From the NCBI GenBank assembly GCA_963843465.1, contig CAWJKP010000001.1, positions 1,240,001-1,304,000 of the forward strand: a stretch of 64,000 nucleotides of DNA, given 5' to 3'. Shown one piece after another: positions 38,813 to 48,869 of this stretch. The notes under the pieces are model-generated. The model saw nothing but the letters and a program-made list of their open reading frames with translations. It was not told where the DNA came from and made no database searches. The translations under genes and the position numbers were made by a program. Every line of letters begins with the position of its first letter. Position 1 is the stretch's first letter. This DNA is from CAWJKP01 sp963843465. Lineage in GTDB: Bacteria > Planctomycetota > Planctomycetia > Pirellulales > Thermoguttaceae.

Positions 38813-41800
38813 ATGACGCACCAAACGGACCTGAACCTGGCGGCGAAGGACATCAGCCGACTGACTTCAGCGGAAGCGGTGGCGGGCTTCCTTTCCGGTC
38901 TGGGATACGACACGGGCCGCGCAAGCCGCTCACGCCGGAGGCCATCGGTCTGGCGGGGGAGGCCGCGGCGGCGATCCGGTCCCTGGAAGTGCTGGCCGAA
39001 GATGCCGACGGGGATCTGCGCGTCGTCTTCGTCCAACTCCGGTCCCTCACGGCCAAGAGCCGCAACGATCTGGCCCGCGTGTTGGGGCGGACCAATGTCG
39101 AACACCTTCTCATCCTGACCTCGAACTTCGACAGCTTGGAGTTCGTGCTGCTGGCCAAGCGGCGACGCGATCGCCGTAACCTGGATGAGATCCGGGGGTT
39201 CCAAGCGGTGCCGCTCACTCTGGCCGTGGATCGCAAGGCCGTGGGCACCAAAGAGCTGGCGCGATCCGCCGGTTCACTTGGACCTGCCGTGACGGCATGG
39301 AGCAGTTCGACAAGCTCCGCAGCGTGTTTGAAGCAGCCGCTTTCAGCGAGGAGTATTTCTGCAACCGGGCGCTGTTCGCCGACCACTTCCTCATCACCCG
39401 CCTGCGCGAAGATCCAGCCTGGCGCGACAACCCCGCCCCAGCCTTCCAGCGGGTCAAGACGCTGATGCAGGATGCCCGGCAACGGTGGCTGGGCAAAGGG
39501 GAGCAGATCGTCCGCCAGGAGTTGTACCAGCCGCTGTTCGAGTTGCTGGGATTCAAGGCGAAGGTCAACAAGGCGTCCGGCCAGGCCCACACGGCGCCCG
39601 ACTACCTGCTCTCCGCGCCCGAGGGCAAGACCGCAGCCTTCGTCTACGCCTGGGACCGCTGGCTCGATGGGCCTGATTTCAACCTCGATCAGGAAACGTC
39701 GGAGGAGAACCCGGGTGCCTGCGTCGTCACGGCCCTCGACGAGGGCGTAGCCGACTGGATCATCGTCACCAATGGCCGGCAGTGGCGGCTCTACAGCCGG
39801 CACGCCCATTCCCGGGCGACCAACTTCTATGAGGTCGATCTGGCCGAGGCGCTTGTGGCCTCCGGCGACACCGACCCCAACGAGGCATTCCGCTACTGGT
39901 GGCTGTTCTTCCGCGCCAGGCGTTCTCCCCTCGCCCAATGGAAGCGAGGACGGGTGATGATGCCCAGCCGTGTTGGCTCGACACGGTGTCCCAGGGAAGC
40001 CGCGACTATGCCAAGGAGATCGGCGAACGGCTGAAGCACCGCATCTTCGTCGAGATCTTCCCCCACCTGGCCCACGGGTTTCTGGAGGACCGCAAGCGGC
40101 GGCTGAGGACGGGGCGGCAGCCCAGCGAAGAGGAACGGACCGACATTTACGAGGCGACGCTGACCCTCTTGTATCGCTTGCTGTTCCTGCTCTACGCCGA
40201 GAGCCGCGATCTGCTGCCGATCCGCGAGGCCCCCTACCGCGAAGCCAGCCTCAGGAAGATCAAGGAGGAGATCGCCCAAAAGGCGGGCATTGCCGAGAGC
40301 GAGGCGGCGGATCGGCTTGCCAAAGCCTATTCGCCCACCGAGACCGCGCTCTACGACCGGCTGCTGCGGCTCTGCGAGGCTATGGATCGAGGCGAGCCCA
40401 GCCTGAACGTGCCCGAGTACAATGGCGGCCTGTTTGTCACGCGGCCGGGCGATTCGGACGACCGCGAGCAGAGAATTGCCCGATTCCTCCGGGACCACAA
40501 GGTTCCCGACCGCTACCTGGCCCCGGCCATCGACCGGCTGGCCCGCGACCCCGACGACAAGACCTTCTCGCTGGTGTTCATCGACTATAAATCGCTGGAG
40601 GTCCGCCACCTGGGCTCGATTTACGAGGGCCTGCTGGAGTTTAAGCTGAAGATTGCCGAGGAAGACCTGACGACCAAGACCGAGGACAAGCGGGAAAAGT
40701 ACATCCCGCTTTCGGCGGCCAAGTCCGGGCGGGGCCGCACGGCGGAGGCCGTGGTCCGCAAGGGCCAGGTCTACCTTTCCAACGACAAGGCCGAGCGTAA
40801 GGCCAGCGGCTCTTACTACACGCCCGACCCGATTGTCGAGTACATTGTCGAGCAGACCGTGGGTCCGGTGCTGGCCGAGAAGCTGGAGAAGCTGCGGCCC
40901 GCGCTGCGCAAGGTCCGCAAGACCTTCGACCGCGAGATCGCCAACGTCAGTGATCCCCGTATTCACCAGCATCCCCCGTCGCCATCCAGAGGAGCGGCAG
41001 GGGACGAGAGGGTTGTGGCGCAGGCGTCCCGCCTGCCGGAAACCGGGGTACGAAGCTCGTTGCTCGAAGAGCAGGCGGGACGCCTGCACCACCAGACCCG
41101 CGATCTGCGCCAAGAGGCGGCCGACAAGACCTACGACGCCCACCGCGACCTCGTGGAGGCCCTGTTCGACCTCCGCGCCCTGGACCCGGCGATGGGGAGC
41201 GGCCACTTCCTGGTGGAGGCGGTCGATTTCATCACTGATCGCCTATTGACCTTCTTGAACCAGTTTCCGATCAACCCGGTCACCTTCATGCTGGACCGCA
41301 CGCGGCGGAACATCTTGGAGGCCCTGGGCGAGCGGGGCGTGGCGGTCGATCCGGACAAGCTGACCGAGGTCAACCTGCTCAAGCGGCACGTGCTCAAGCG
41401 GTGCATCTACGGCGTGGACCTGAACCCGATGGCCGTGGAACTGGCCAAGGTGAGCCTCTGGCTCGACGCCTTTACCATCGGCGCACCGCTCTCGTTCCTC
41501 GACCACCACCTGCGATGCGGAAACTCGCTCATTGGCGCGACGTTCAAGGACTTGGAAGCGGCCACCAAGGGCCAGCTATTCAGCATCGACTACGAGCCAC
41601 TCCTCCGGGCAATCCGGCACGTAATCCAGGTCAATGCAATGGCCGACGCCACGGCGGCTGAGGTCAAGCAGTCGGCTGGCGAGTACACGGCCGCGCGGAG
41701 AGACCTCTCGGGCTATCAGGTCGTGTTGGACCTCTTGGTGGCGCAGCATTTCGGAATGCCCGATGCGCCGGAAGTGCTCCGCATGGGCGCCGGTTTGGAC

Positions 41801-43324
41801 CTTTCCAGCAGGGAACAGTTTGCGGCGTCGGTGGCGGCCCTGGGCGTGGGCGACGTGGTGAAGAGAAAGAAGGAGAAAAAGGAACTGTCGCCTACCTTGG
41901 TGGCCGACGTCGAGGCCCTGGCCCGCCGCCCCGATCTGCACTTCTTCCACTGGGAGATCGAGTTTCCCGAGGTATTCTTCGGGTTTGAGGACGCCGAGCA
42001 GCGGCGGATCAGACACAAGAACGAAATTGCCGTGGGCACGTCGGGGTTCGATGCTGTAGTGGGCAACCCGCCCTATGTGCGTGTTGAGTTGGTCGGAAAA
42101 GACTGCAAGAGCTACCTCAAGGCCCACTATCGAACTGTTGTCGATAGGTGTGACATTTATGTCGCCTTCATCGAGGTGGCGATGCGCGCGTAAGAAGCGA
42201 CGGTCTGGCAGGGCTCATCGTTTCCAATCAGTTCTTTAATACCGACTACGGCAAGAACACCCGTGAACTTTTCTCAGAAAAACGGTCGCTGCGAAACCTG
42301 GTGGACATTTCCCCCCTCCAAATCTTCGCGGGCGCGCTTACTTATCCCGCAGTGCTGATCTTTGCCCTCCAGCCGCAGGATACGATACATGTCCTCGCAA
42401 TGGAGCGGTTTGCTTCCGCCACAGCCATGACCCCTCGGCACGAGACCATCTTCGCGGCCCATAGCGGCCGACACACCGAGGTGGCATCGCATGACCTCTA
42501 CTGCCGGGACGTTTGGAACGCGTCGGCGATTTGCGACTCAGGCATGCGCGATCTGGAGGACGCCGCGGGCCTTGTGCCCCTCGGGTCGATCTGCAACATA
42601 AGTTCCAGTATGAAGTCGGGACGCGATGACGTGCTGGTCGGAAGAATTGTTCACGAGACGGCCGACCAGCTTGAGCTTGAGATACCCATCCGCGAATCTA
42701 CGCTTTGCGTTTCCGCTAGGCTCTGGCGACGTGTGATCCGACCAAGAGATATAGACGTAGAAGGAAAGCTAACAACGTCACCCTCACGGGTTGTCTTCTG
42801 GCCGTACCGCGATCTGCCTGATGATTCATTTGACCTGATGGATGAATCCGAGCTACGTTCGATCTGCAAGACGACGTTTGCGCACATACAGCAGCACCGA
42901 GAATTATTGGAAAACCGTCGTGATTCCGGCAAGACTTGGAAACAACACGGGCGTCCATGGTATACGCTGGGGAGGATCGGAAAGCCCAGTGACTACGAAC
43001 CTGTGAAACTGCTCTCGCCCGGAGAGTTTAAGACGCCCCGTTTCGCCGTATCAAACGACGCGAGCCTGTTTCCCTGCGCGAATCATCGGGATAAGCCGGA
43101 TCAAGGTCGCACCGCTTGCGCTCAAGGTATTCTTGCAGTCGGACGTTGCGGCAGACTGGTTCCGGGCGAACCTCGCGCCCAAAGGCGGTGGGTTTCGGGG
43201 CATGTCAGTCGGGGATCTGGAACGTATTCCCATTCCGAGCGTTGACTCATCCGTGTGGAAGGAACTCGCGGCGGAACCCGAGTCGCGAGCTGGCGAGATC
43301 ATTCGTGGCCACATAGGGCGATAA
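38813..43324 (+). CDS. Eco57I-type N6-adenine DNA methylase (large, PglX-like), about five frameshifts
   Basis: One gene of about 1,500 codons. The N-terminal frame opens MTHQTDLNLAAKDISRLTSA. After breaks near 38918, 39258 and 39916 come FTWTCRDGMEQFDKLRSVFE, ADWIIVTNGRQWRLYSRHAH (an inactive-nuclease-like region) and the helical part HRIFVEIFPHLAHGFLEDRK. The methylase core has GSYYTPDPIVEYIV, motif I LDPAMGSGHFLVEAVDF (41179) and motif IV NPPYVRVEL (42064). After a break near 42190 it continues LAGLIVSNQFFNTDYGKNTR and a target-recognition part. After another near 43078 it ends AADWFRANLAPKGGGFRGMS and DLERIPIPS. At least three breaks are one-base losses in short homopolymers. A palindromic repeat is inserted in frame at 41015-41092. 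It modifies adenine; whether it also cuts is unclear. Confidence 0.8.
41015..41092. repeat. REP-like palindrome inserted in frame in the methylase gene
   Basis: GTGGCGCAGGCGTCCCGCCT plus GC (41015-41036) is matched in reverse at 41071-41092 with one mismatch, around a 34-base loop. It is translated as VAQASRLPETGVRSSLLEEQ and AGRLHH between FDREIANV and ADKTYDAHRDLVEALFDL. CAGGCGGGACGCCTGC palindromes are a repeat type I know from planctomycete and verrucomicrobial genomes. Confidence 0.8.
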
Positions 43325-43383
43325 AGGTAGTTCGGCATATTTCGGAAATCGAGCCGAGGTGCCGAGGAGTGAGAGTAGCACAC

Positions 43384-43431
43384 ATGCTCCCGTCCATCAT
43401 CGACAACCTGGAACATCTTCTGGCCGATGCC
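43384..43431 (+). pseudogene. Vestigial 5' end of a helicase gene
   Basis: MLPSIIDNLEHLLADA matches the helicase start at 45281 (MIPSVIDNQQHLLADS) at 11 of 16 residues, at the place where a gene following the methylase should start. The frame then degenerates. It marks where the next gene pair was inserted. Confidence 0.6.
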
Positions 43432-43561
43432 AGGGGACACGCTGACGACGGGGCAAAATGGGTTAGATGGAGACTTCACCGAAGAACCTCTTTTCCGGCC
43501 CGTACCAATAACCGATGTTAGAATGGGGTATTACCGCGACCGCTCCTGACCGTGGCCGCTG

Positions 43562-44743
43562 ATGATGACTAACACTGCTTCCATTGCTCCCGAGATCATT
43601 CGCTGGGCCGTCGTCCGCTCCGGGTTGCCGCGCGAAGACCTGGCGGAGACCTTCCCCAAGCTCGACCAATGGGAGCGTGGCGAGCGATTTCCAACGTTCA
43701 AGCAGTTGGAGTCGTTCGCGCATAAGACCATGACGCCGCTGGGCTACTTCTTCCTGGAAAGGCCCCCGGAGGAAAAGCTGCCCATTCCGGATTTTCGCAC
43801 GGTTGGCGATACGCCCATCGGTCGCCCCAGCCCGAACCTCATCGAAACCGTGCAGGTCATGCAGCGCCGGCAGGCATGGATGCGCGACTACCAGATCGAG
43901 CAGGGGCAGGAACCACTCCAATTCGTCGGCAGTGCAACGCACAACCGCAATGTCGTTTCGCTGGCGGCACGCATCAGGGAAACGTTGGGGCTGAACACCG
44001 ACTGGGCGGAAATGCTCGGGACTTGGGAAGACGCCTTGCGCACCTTGCGCAGCTCCGCGGAGCGAATCGGGGTCCTGGTGGCGACCAGCAGCGTGGTCGG
44101 ACTGAACACCCACCGGCCGCTGGAGCCGCAGGAGTTCCGCGGCTTCGTGCTGTGCGACCAGCATGCGCCGCTGATTTTCGTCAACGGGGCGGATTCCAAA
44201 TCGGCGCAGATGTTCACCCTGTCGCACGAGCTGGCCCATCTCTGGATTGGTCGAGACGGCTTGTTCAACCTCATCAAGACCATGCCGCACGCTGATGAGA
44301 CGGAACGATTTTGCAATCAGGTTGCCGCCGAGTTCTTGATCCCGGGCCACAAACTGTCGGAGCGATGGGAAGAGGCCAAGGCGACGGGCAAGCCGTTCCA
44401 GACGATCGCCCGGTGGTACAAGGTGAGCCCGGTCGTGGCGGCCCGACGCGCACTGGACTTGAAGCTGATCCATAAGGCCCAGTTCTTCTCGTTCTACGAA
44501 CAAGATCAAGAGGACTGGCAACGCAAGAAGGCGGAGGAGAAAAGGAGAAAGAAGGGCGGTCCCAACTTCTACGACGTTCAGGACGTCCGCTTGGGCAAGC
44601 GATTTGCCTACGCCGTCGTGTGCGCGGCGCGTGAGGGCCGCCTGCTTCATCGCGATGCCTATCAACTGACCGACCTCAGAGGGGAAACATTCAATAGCTA
44701 CGCCGACCGTCTCATTCAAAGGATGAAGGATGAGCGACGGTAA
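43562..44743 (+). CDS. XRE/ImmA-IrrE-type metalloprotease regulator
   Basis: An intact 393-residue protein. The N-terminal ~70 residues form an XRE-like domain with FPKLDQWERGERFPTFKQLE and TPLGYFFLERPPEEKLPIPD, typical of COG2856 proteins. The zinc protease domain has MFTLSHELAHLWIG (HExxH, about residue 220) and later FCNQVAAEFLIP, the third-ligand region. Such proteins cleave cognate repressors or act as the antitoxin-like half of toxin modules. Its end overlaps the DUF4411 gene by 14 bases, so the two are translationally coupled. An ATG at 43565 is an equally possible start. Confidence 0.82.
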   Translation: MMTNTASIAPEIIRWAVVRSGLPREDLAETFPKLDQWERGERFPTFKQLESFAHKTMTPLGYFFLERPPEEKLPIPDFRTVGDTPIGRPSPNLIETVQVMQRRQAWMRDYQIEQGQEPLQFVGSATHNRNVVSLAARIRETLGLNTDWAEMLGTWEDALRTLRSSAERIGVLVATSSVVGLNTHRPLEPQEFRGFVLCDQHAPLIFVNGADSKSAQMFTLSHELAHLWIGRDGLFNLIKTMPHADETERFCNQVAAEFLIPGHKLSERWEEAKATGKPFQTIARWYKVSPVVAARRALDLKLIHKAQFFSFYEQDQEDWQRKKAEEKRRKKGGPNFYDVQDVRLGKRFAYAVVCAAREGRLLHRDAYQLTDLRGETFNSYADRLIQRMKDERR

Positions 44744-45257
44744 GCGATACGTGCTCGACGCCAACGTGTTCATCGAAGCACACCAGCGATATTACGCTTT
44801 GGACGTTTGTCCCGGCTTCTGGCTTGCGCTCATCCGCCAGCACGAGAGCAAGCGCGTTTTCAGCATCGACAAAGTCAAGGTTGAGCTGCTTGCAGGCAAC
44901 GATCCGTTGAGTCGATGGGCCGCGGACAGGGCGCCACGGACATTCTTCAAGGGGACGGCGGACAAGGCCGTGGCAGACCAATTTGGCGACATGGTCACGT
45001 GGGTTCAAGCCGAGCCCCAATTCAGCCCGGAGGCCAAGGCCCAATTCGCGTCGGTTGCCGACGGCTGGGTCATCGCCTACGCGAAGGCCAATGGCCTCGT
45101 CGTCGTGACTCACGAGGAATACGCACCGGAGGCGAGGAAAACGGTGCCCATCCCCAATGTGTGCCTGGAGTTCAATGTCGATTACTGTGATACTTTTGCC
45201 ATGCTCCGCGCTCTGAAAGTGCAATTCGTCTTGAGAAAGCGACGCACGAGCGGATAG
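44730..45257 (+). CDS. DUF4411 PIN-like protein (probable toxin)
   Basis: A 175-residue protein: YVLDANVFIEAHQRYYALDV at the N-terminus gives the first PIN-type acidic residue. SIDKVKVELLAGNDPLSRWA carries the second, and ADGWVIAYAKANGLVVVTHE the late one. DUF4411 proteins usually sit beside ImmA/IrrE proteins, as here, and are predicted RNases. The reading frame overlaps the preceding gene. The helicase starts 24 bases downstream. Confidence 0.78.
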   Translation: MSDGKRYVLDANVFIEAHQRYYALDVCPGFWLALIRQHESKRVFSIDKVKVELLAGNDPLSRWAADRAPRTFFKGTADKAVADQFGDMVTWVQAEPQFSPEAKAQFASVADGWVIAYAKANGLVVVTHEEYAPEARKTVPIPNVCLEFNVDYCDTFAMLRALKVQFVLRKRRTSG

Positions 45258-45280
45258 TAATCCAAACCATCGCCTGCCGT

Positions 45281-48200
45281 ATGATCCCGTCCGTCATCGA
45301 CAACCAGCAACATCTTCTGGCCGACTCCCTCAATACCCTTCTGGACCGCTGCGCGGGCGGGCCGGTGGATATTGCCACAGCCTACTTCGCCATCTCAGGC
45401 TACCGATTGGTGCGCCAGCGGCTGCACCAGATGGGCGCGGTGCGGCTGCTGATCGGCGCGGAACTAAAGACGGGCGAAGACGTGGGTCTGCGGCCGGACC
45501 GTCGTGCTGAATACCTGAAGCTCCTGCGCGGCGACCTGGAAGCCGAGCCGTTCAGGGAGGAGACTCTGCGGCTGATCGAGGACCTGATCGCCTTCCTGCG
45601 GAGCGAGAAGGTCCAGGTGCGGCACTTCAACAAGGGATTCCTGCATGCCAAGGCATACCTCTTCCACCAAGACCGCATCGGGCCGCACAACCGTCAGGAC
45701 CGCCTGCGCCCCTTTGCGGCCATCGTCGGATCGAGCAACTTCACCGGCCCGGGATTGTGCCGCAACCGGGAATTGAACGTCGTGCAGCGGGTGTTCACGG
45801 CCGAGGATGCGCCGATCGACAAGGAGGCAATGCTCAAGGCGGAATACGTGTTGGAGGCCGAGCAGCAGGGATTGGAGCGGAAGGCCGACGCCTACGGGCT
45901 GGACTTGCCCGATGCGGCCCGGCGGCTCATCAAGAGCGAGGTCGGGGCCCGGGCCGTGTCCGACCTGACGGAGTGGTACGAGCGGCAGTGGGCGGAGTCG
46001 GTGGATTTCAAGGATGCCTTGGTCGAGTTGCTAGATGCCAGCAAGTTCGGCGGCAAGGAGTATTCGCCCTACGAAGTCTACATCAAGGCCCTGTACGAGT
46101 ATTTCAAGGAGGAATTGGGCGACGACCCGCTGGCCCTGGGCCGCAGCGCGGTGGAATTGGCCGAGTTCCAGGAGGATGCGGTCAAGAAGGCCCGCCGCAT
46201 CCTGGCCCGGTACGACGGCGTGCTGGTGGCCGATTCGGTGGGGTTGGGCAAGACGTGGATCGGCAAGAAGCTTCTGGAAGACTTTGCCTACCACCGCCGG
46301 CAAAAGGCCGTGGTCGTCTGCCCAGCGTCGTTGCGCGAGATGTGGCGCAAGGAGCTGGCCTCGGCCACGATTGCCGCGCAGGTGGTGGGCATGGAGGAAC
46401 TGGGACGCGAAGGCTTCGATACGGCCACGATCGGCGATGCCGACTGTATCCTCGTCGATGAGAGCCACAACTTCCGCAATGGCAAGTCGAACCGCTACCT
46501 GGCACTGGACGAAGCCATCCAGCGCAGCGGCGGGCGGGGGCGGGACGGAGGCCGCAAGAAGATCATCCTGCTCTCGGCCACGCCCATCAACAACGACCTG
46601 TACGATCTGGCGAACCAGATCAATCTCTTCAGCCAAAGCCAAGCCGACTACTTCCGCGACGCGGGCATCGGCGACCTGAACGCCTATTTCCGCCGGACTC
46701 GCCAACTGGCCAAACAGGGCGACACGCCGCCTGGCGTGCTGTTGTTCAACCTGTTGGAAGAGATCATGGTTCGCAACACCCGGCCGTTCATTCGCGCGGC
46801 GTACCCCAATGCGGCGATTAACGGCAAGCTGGTCGTGTTTCCCGATCGCCGCCTGCACACGGTCGAGTACGACCTGGGCGCAGCCTGTGGCGGGCTGTAC
46901 GCCGAGACCGTGGCGGAGATCGAGCGACTATCGTTGGCCCCCTACCAGTTGGAGTCGTACCGCAAACCGTCAGCCATCCGCGACGAGCAGCAGCACCAGA
47001 TGGACGCTGGGCGTGAGGCTGGGCTCGTCGGCATCTTCAAGACGCGGTTCCTGAAGCGGCTGGAGTCGAGCATCTTCGCCTTCCGCGAAAGCCTGCGACG
47101 GGCCCTGGTGTTCGAGGAAACGTACCTGGACTACCTGTTGGACGGCACCGTGGTGACCTCGCGGGACTTTCAGAAGCTCACGAGGTTCCTGGCCCGGGAC
47201 GAAGAGGACGAGCCGGTCGCGGCGAGCCTGGCGGAGGACCTGGATGCCGTAGAAGAGGCCCGGGCGTACCTCGACGGCCTGCCGCGGGTGGACCTCAACC
47301 AGTACGATCTGCGGCGGCTGCGGCGCGACGTGGAACGGGACATCGAGTTGTTGCGAACCCTGTTCGATGGGACCGAACCCCTGGTCAGCAGCGACGGCAA
47401 GCTGGAGCGGCTCAAGGAACTCCTGGCCGGCGAACTCAAGGGCCGGAAGGTGTTGATCTTCAGCACGTTCAAGGACACCTCCCGTTACGTGCATCGGCAG
47501 TTGACCGGCGAGGCGAGCGCCGATTGGCGCCGATCGGCCGGCAGTCCGCAAATCCGGCGGATCGACAGCGGCAACCATCCCGACGAACGCGGGGCAATCC
47601 TCGCCCAGTTCGCGCCCGTTGCCAACGGCAAGGAGACGCCACCGAACGAGCAGATCGACGTGCTCATCAGCACCGATGTTCTTTCGGAAGGCCAGAACCT
47701 TCAGGACTGCGGCGCCCTCATCAATTACGACCTGACCTGGAACCCGATCCGCCTGGTGCAGCGCAACGGCCGTATCGACCGCATCGGCAGCCCGCACGCG
47801 GAGACCGGCATCGGCATCTACAATTTCTTCCCCGAGAACGAGCTGGAAGAGTTGCTGCACCTAGTCGAGCGGTTGACAGAGAAGATCTCGCATATCGACG
47901 ATCTCGGACTGCTCGATGCCAGCGTGTTGGGAGAGGTGGTTCACCCGCGGACGTTCAATACCCTGCGCCGAATCCGGGCCGAGGACGGCGCGGTGCTGGA
48001 CGAGGAAGAGGCCCGCGCGGAGTTGGCCGGCCCCGAGATGCTGCTAAGGACCCTCAAGGCGCTCCTCAACCGCCAGGGCGCGGAGAGCATCGCCGACCTG
48101 CCCAAGGGCATCCATTCCGGCTTGCGGCGGCGCGACGGCTACGGCATGTTCTTCTACTTCCAGGCCCCGCGGACCACGGGCGAGGGCCGGCGGCACTTCT

Positions 48201-48694
48201 GGCGTTACATCGACGCCCGCAGCCAGGAGATTACGGAGAACCGCTTCGAGGTGGCCCAGCTCGTCGCCTGCCAGCCCGACGAGCCACGGTACATCGGCGA
48301 CCAGGACGTGTTTGTCTTGCAGGACAAGGTGATTAACCAGATTTTGGCTTCTGAGCGCGAGGTGGAAGCCCGGGCCGCGGCGCCGGTCGCGGTCGATCCG
48401 GTCCAGCAGACGGTGGCCGAGGAATTGAAGGACGCCATGCGCCGCCAAGCCGTGGACCGCGAATCGGCCAAGAGATGCGTTCGCTTCCTCGGCCAGCCTA
48501 TGGGCCGTTCGCTCCTTGTCAAACTCAGGAAGGCATACCAGTCCTGGTCCGAGAGCCGCGACGACCAGGCCCTCCTGGCGGCCGTGGGCTTGCTGGCCGA
48601 CGAGTTCGGCAAGGGCCAACCGGCCGCAGAGGGCAGCGGATCAATCCGGCGAGATGACCTGGAACTGATTTGCTACGAGTACGTTACGGGCTGA
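45281..48694 (+). CDS. PLD-domain SNF2/HepA-type helicase
   Basis: An intact 1,137-residue protein. The N-terminal phospholipase-D-like domain (about residues 1-170) has FLHAKAYLFHQD (H-x-K) and AAIVGSSNFTGPGLCRNREL. SF2 motifs follow: Walker A VADSVGLGKTWIGKKLL (about 312-328), DEAH-like CILVDESHNF (about 390), LLSATPINNDLYD (about 430). The C-terminal lobe has VLIFSTFKDTSRYVHRQL, STDVLSEGQNLQDCGALINY and RLVQRNGRIDRIGSP (about 730-835). Pairs of an Eco57I-type methylase and a PLD-SNF2 helicase occur in uncharacterised phage-defence-like loci, recalling DISARM's helicase and PLD parts. It probably recognises or destroys unmodified DNA. Confidence 0.85.
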   Translation: MIPSVIDNQQHLLADSLNTLLDRCAGGPVDIATAYFAISGYRLVRQRLHQMGAVRLLIGAELKTGEDVGLRPDRRAEYLKLLRGDLEAEPFREETLRLIEDLIAFLRSEKVQVRHFNKGFLHAKAYLFHQDRIGPHNRQDRLRPFAAIVGSSNFTGPGLCRNRELNVVQRVFTAEDAPIDKEAMLKAEYVLEAEQQGLERKADAYGLDLPDAARRLIKSEVGARAVSDLTEWYERQWAESVDFKDALVELLDASKFGGKEYSPYEVYIKALYEYFKEELGDDPLALGRSAVELAEFQEDAVKKARRILARYDGVLVADSVGLGKTWIGKKLLEDFAYHRRQKAVVVCPASLREMWRKELASATIAAQVVGMEELGREGFDTATIGDADCILVDESHNFRNGKSNRYLALDEAIQRSGGRGRDGGRKKIILLSATPINNDLYDLANQINLFSQSQADYFRDAGIGDLNAYFRRTRQLAKQGDTPPGVLLFNLLEEIMVRNTRPFIRAAYPNAAINGKLVVFPDRRLHTVEYDLGAACGGLYAETVAEIERLSLAPYQLESYRKPSAIRDEQQHQMDAGREAGLVGIFKTRFLKRLESSIFAFRESLRRALVFEETYLDYLLDGTVVTSRDFQKLTRFLARDEEDEPVAASLAEDLDAVEEARAYLDGLPRVDLNQYDLRRLRRDVERDIELLRTLFDGTEPLVSSDGKLERLKELLAGELKGRKVLIFSTFKDTSRYVHRQLTGEASADWRRSAGSPQIRRIDSGNHPDERGAILAQFAPVANGKETPPNEQIDVLISTDVLSEGQNLQDCGALINYDLTWNPIRLVQRNGRIDRIGSPHAETGIGIYNFFPENELEELLHLVERLTEKISHIDDLGLLDASVLGEVVHPRTFNTLRRIRAEDGAVLDEEEARAELAGPEMLLRTLKALLNRQGAESIADLPKGIHSGLRRRDGYGMFFYFQAPRTTGEGRRHFWRYIDARSQEITENRFEVAQLVACQPDEPRYIGDQDVFVLQDKVINQILASEREVEARAAAPVAVDPVQQTVAEELKDAMRRQAVDRESAKRCVRFLGQPMGRSLLVKLRKAYQSWSESRDDQALLAAVGLLADEFGKGQPAAEGSGSIRRDDLELICYEYVTG

Positions 48695-48869
48695 CGGCAG
48701 GGGGATTCAAGACGGGGATTGCACTTCGACCAGCACGTTTTGGGACAAGTCCGAATTCCATGCCTTCGCGGTGGTTTGCGCTGGACGGAGCCGTGGCCAA
48801 CCTGCCTGGGCGGCTGCGGTTCGACCTCCATCTTCGCGCCCCCGCCGGGCCGACCCAATCTTGAAAGGG

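Noticed and set aside
39893..41206. 437-codon minus-strand frame
   Set aside because: Antisense of the methylase gene, whose motifs are clear on the plus strand.
43463..44773. 436-codon minus-strand frame
   Set aside because: Antisense of the HExxH metalloprotease gene.
38813..48694. BREX or DISARM system
   Set aside because: The methylase and PLD-helicase recall parts of both, but PglZ, BrxC and DUF1998-type genes are absent, so neither name is justified.
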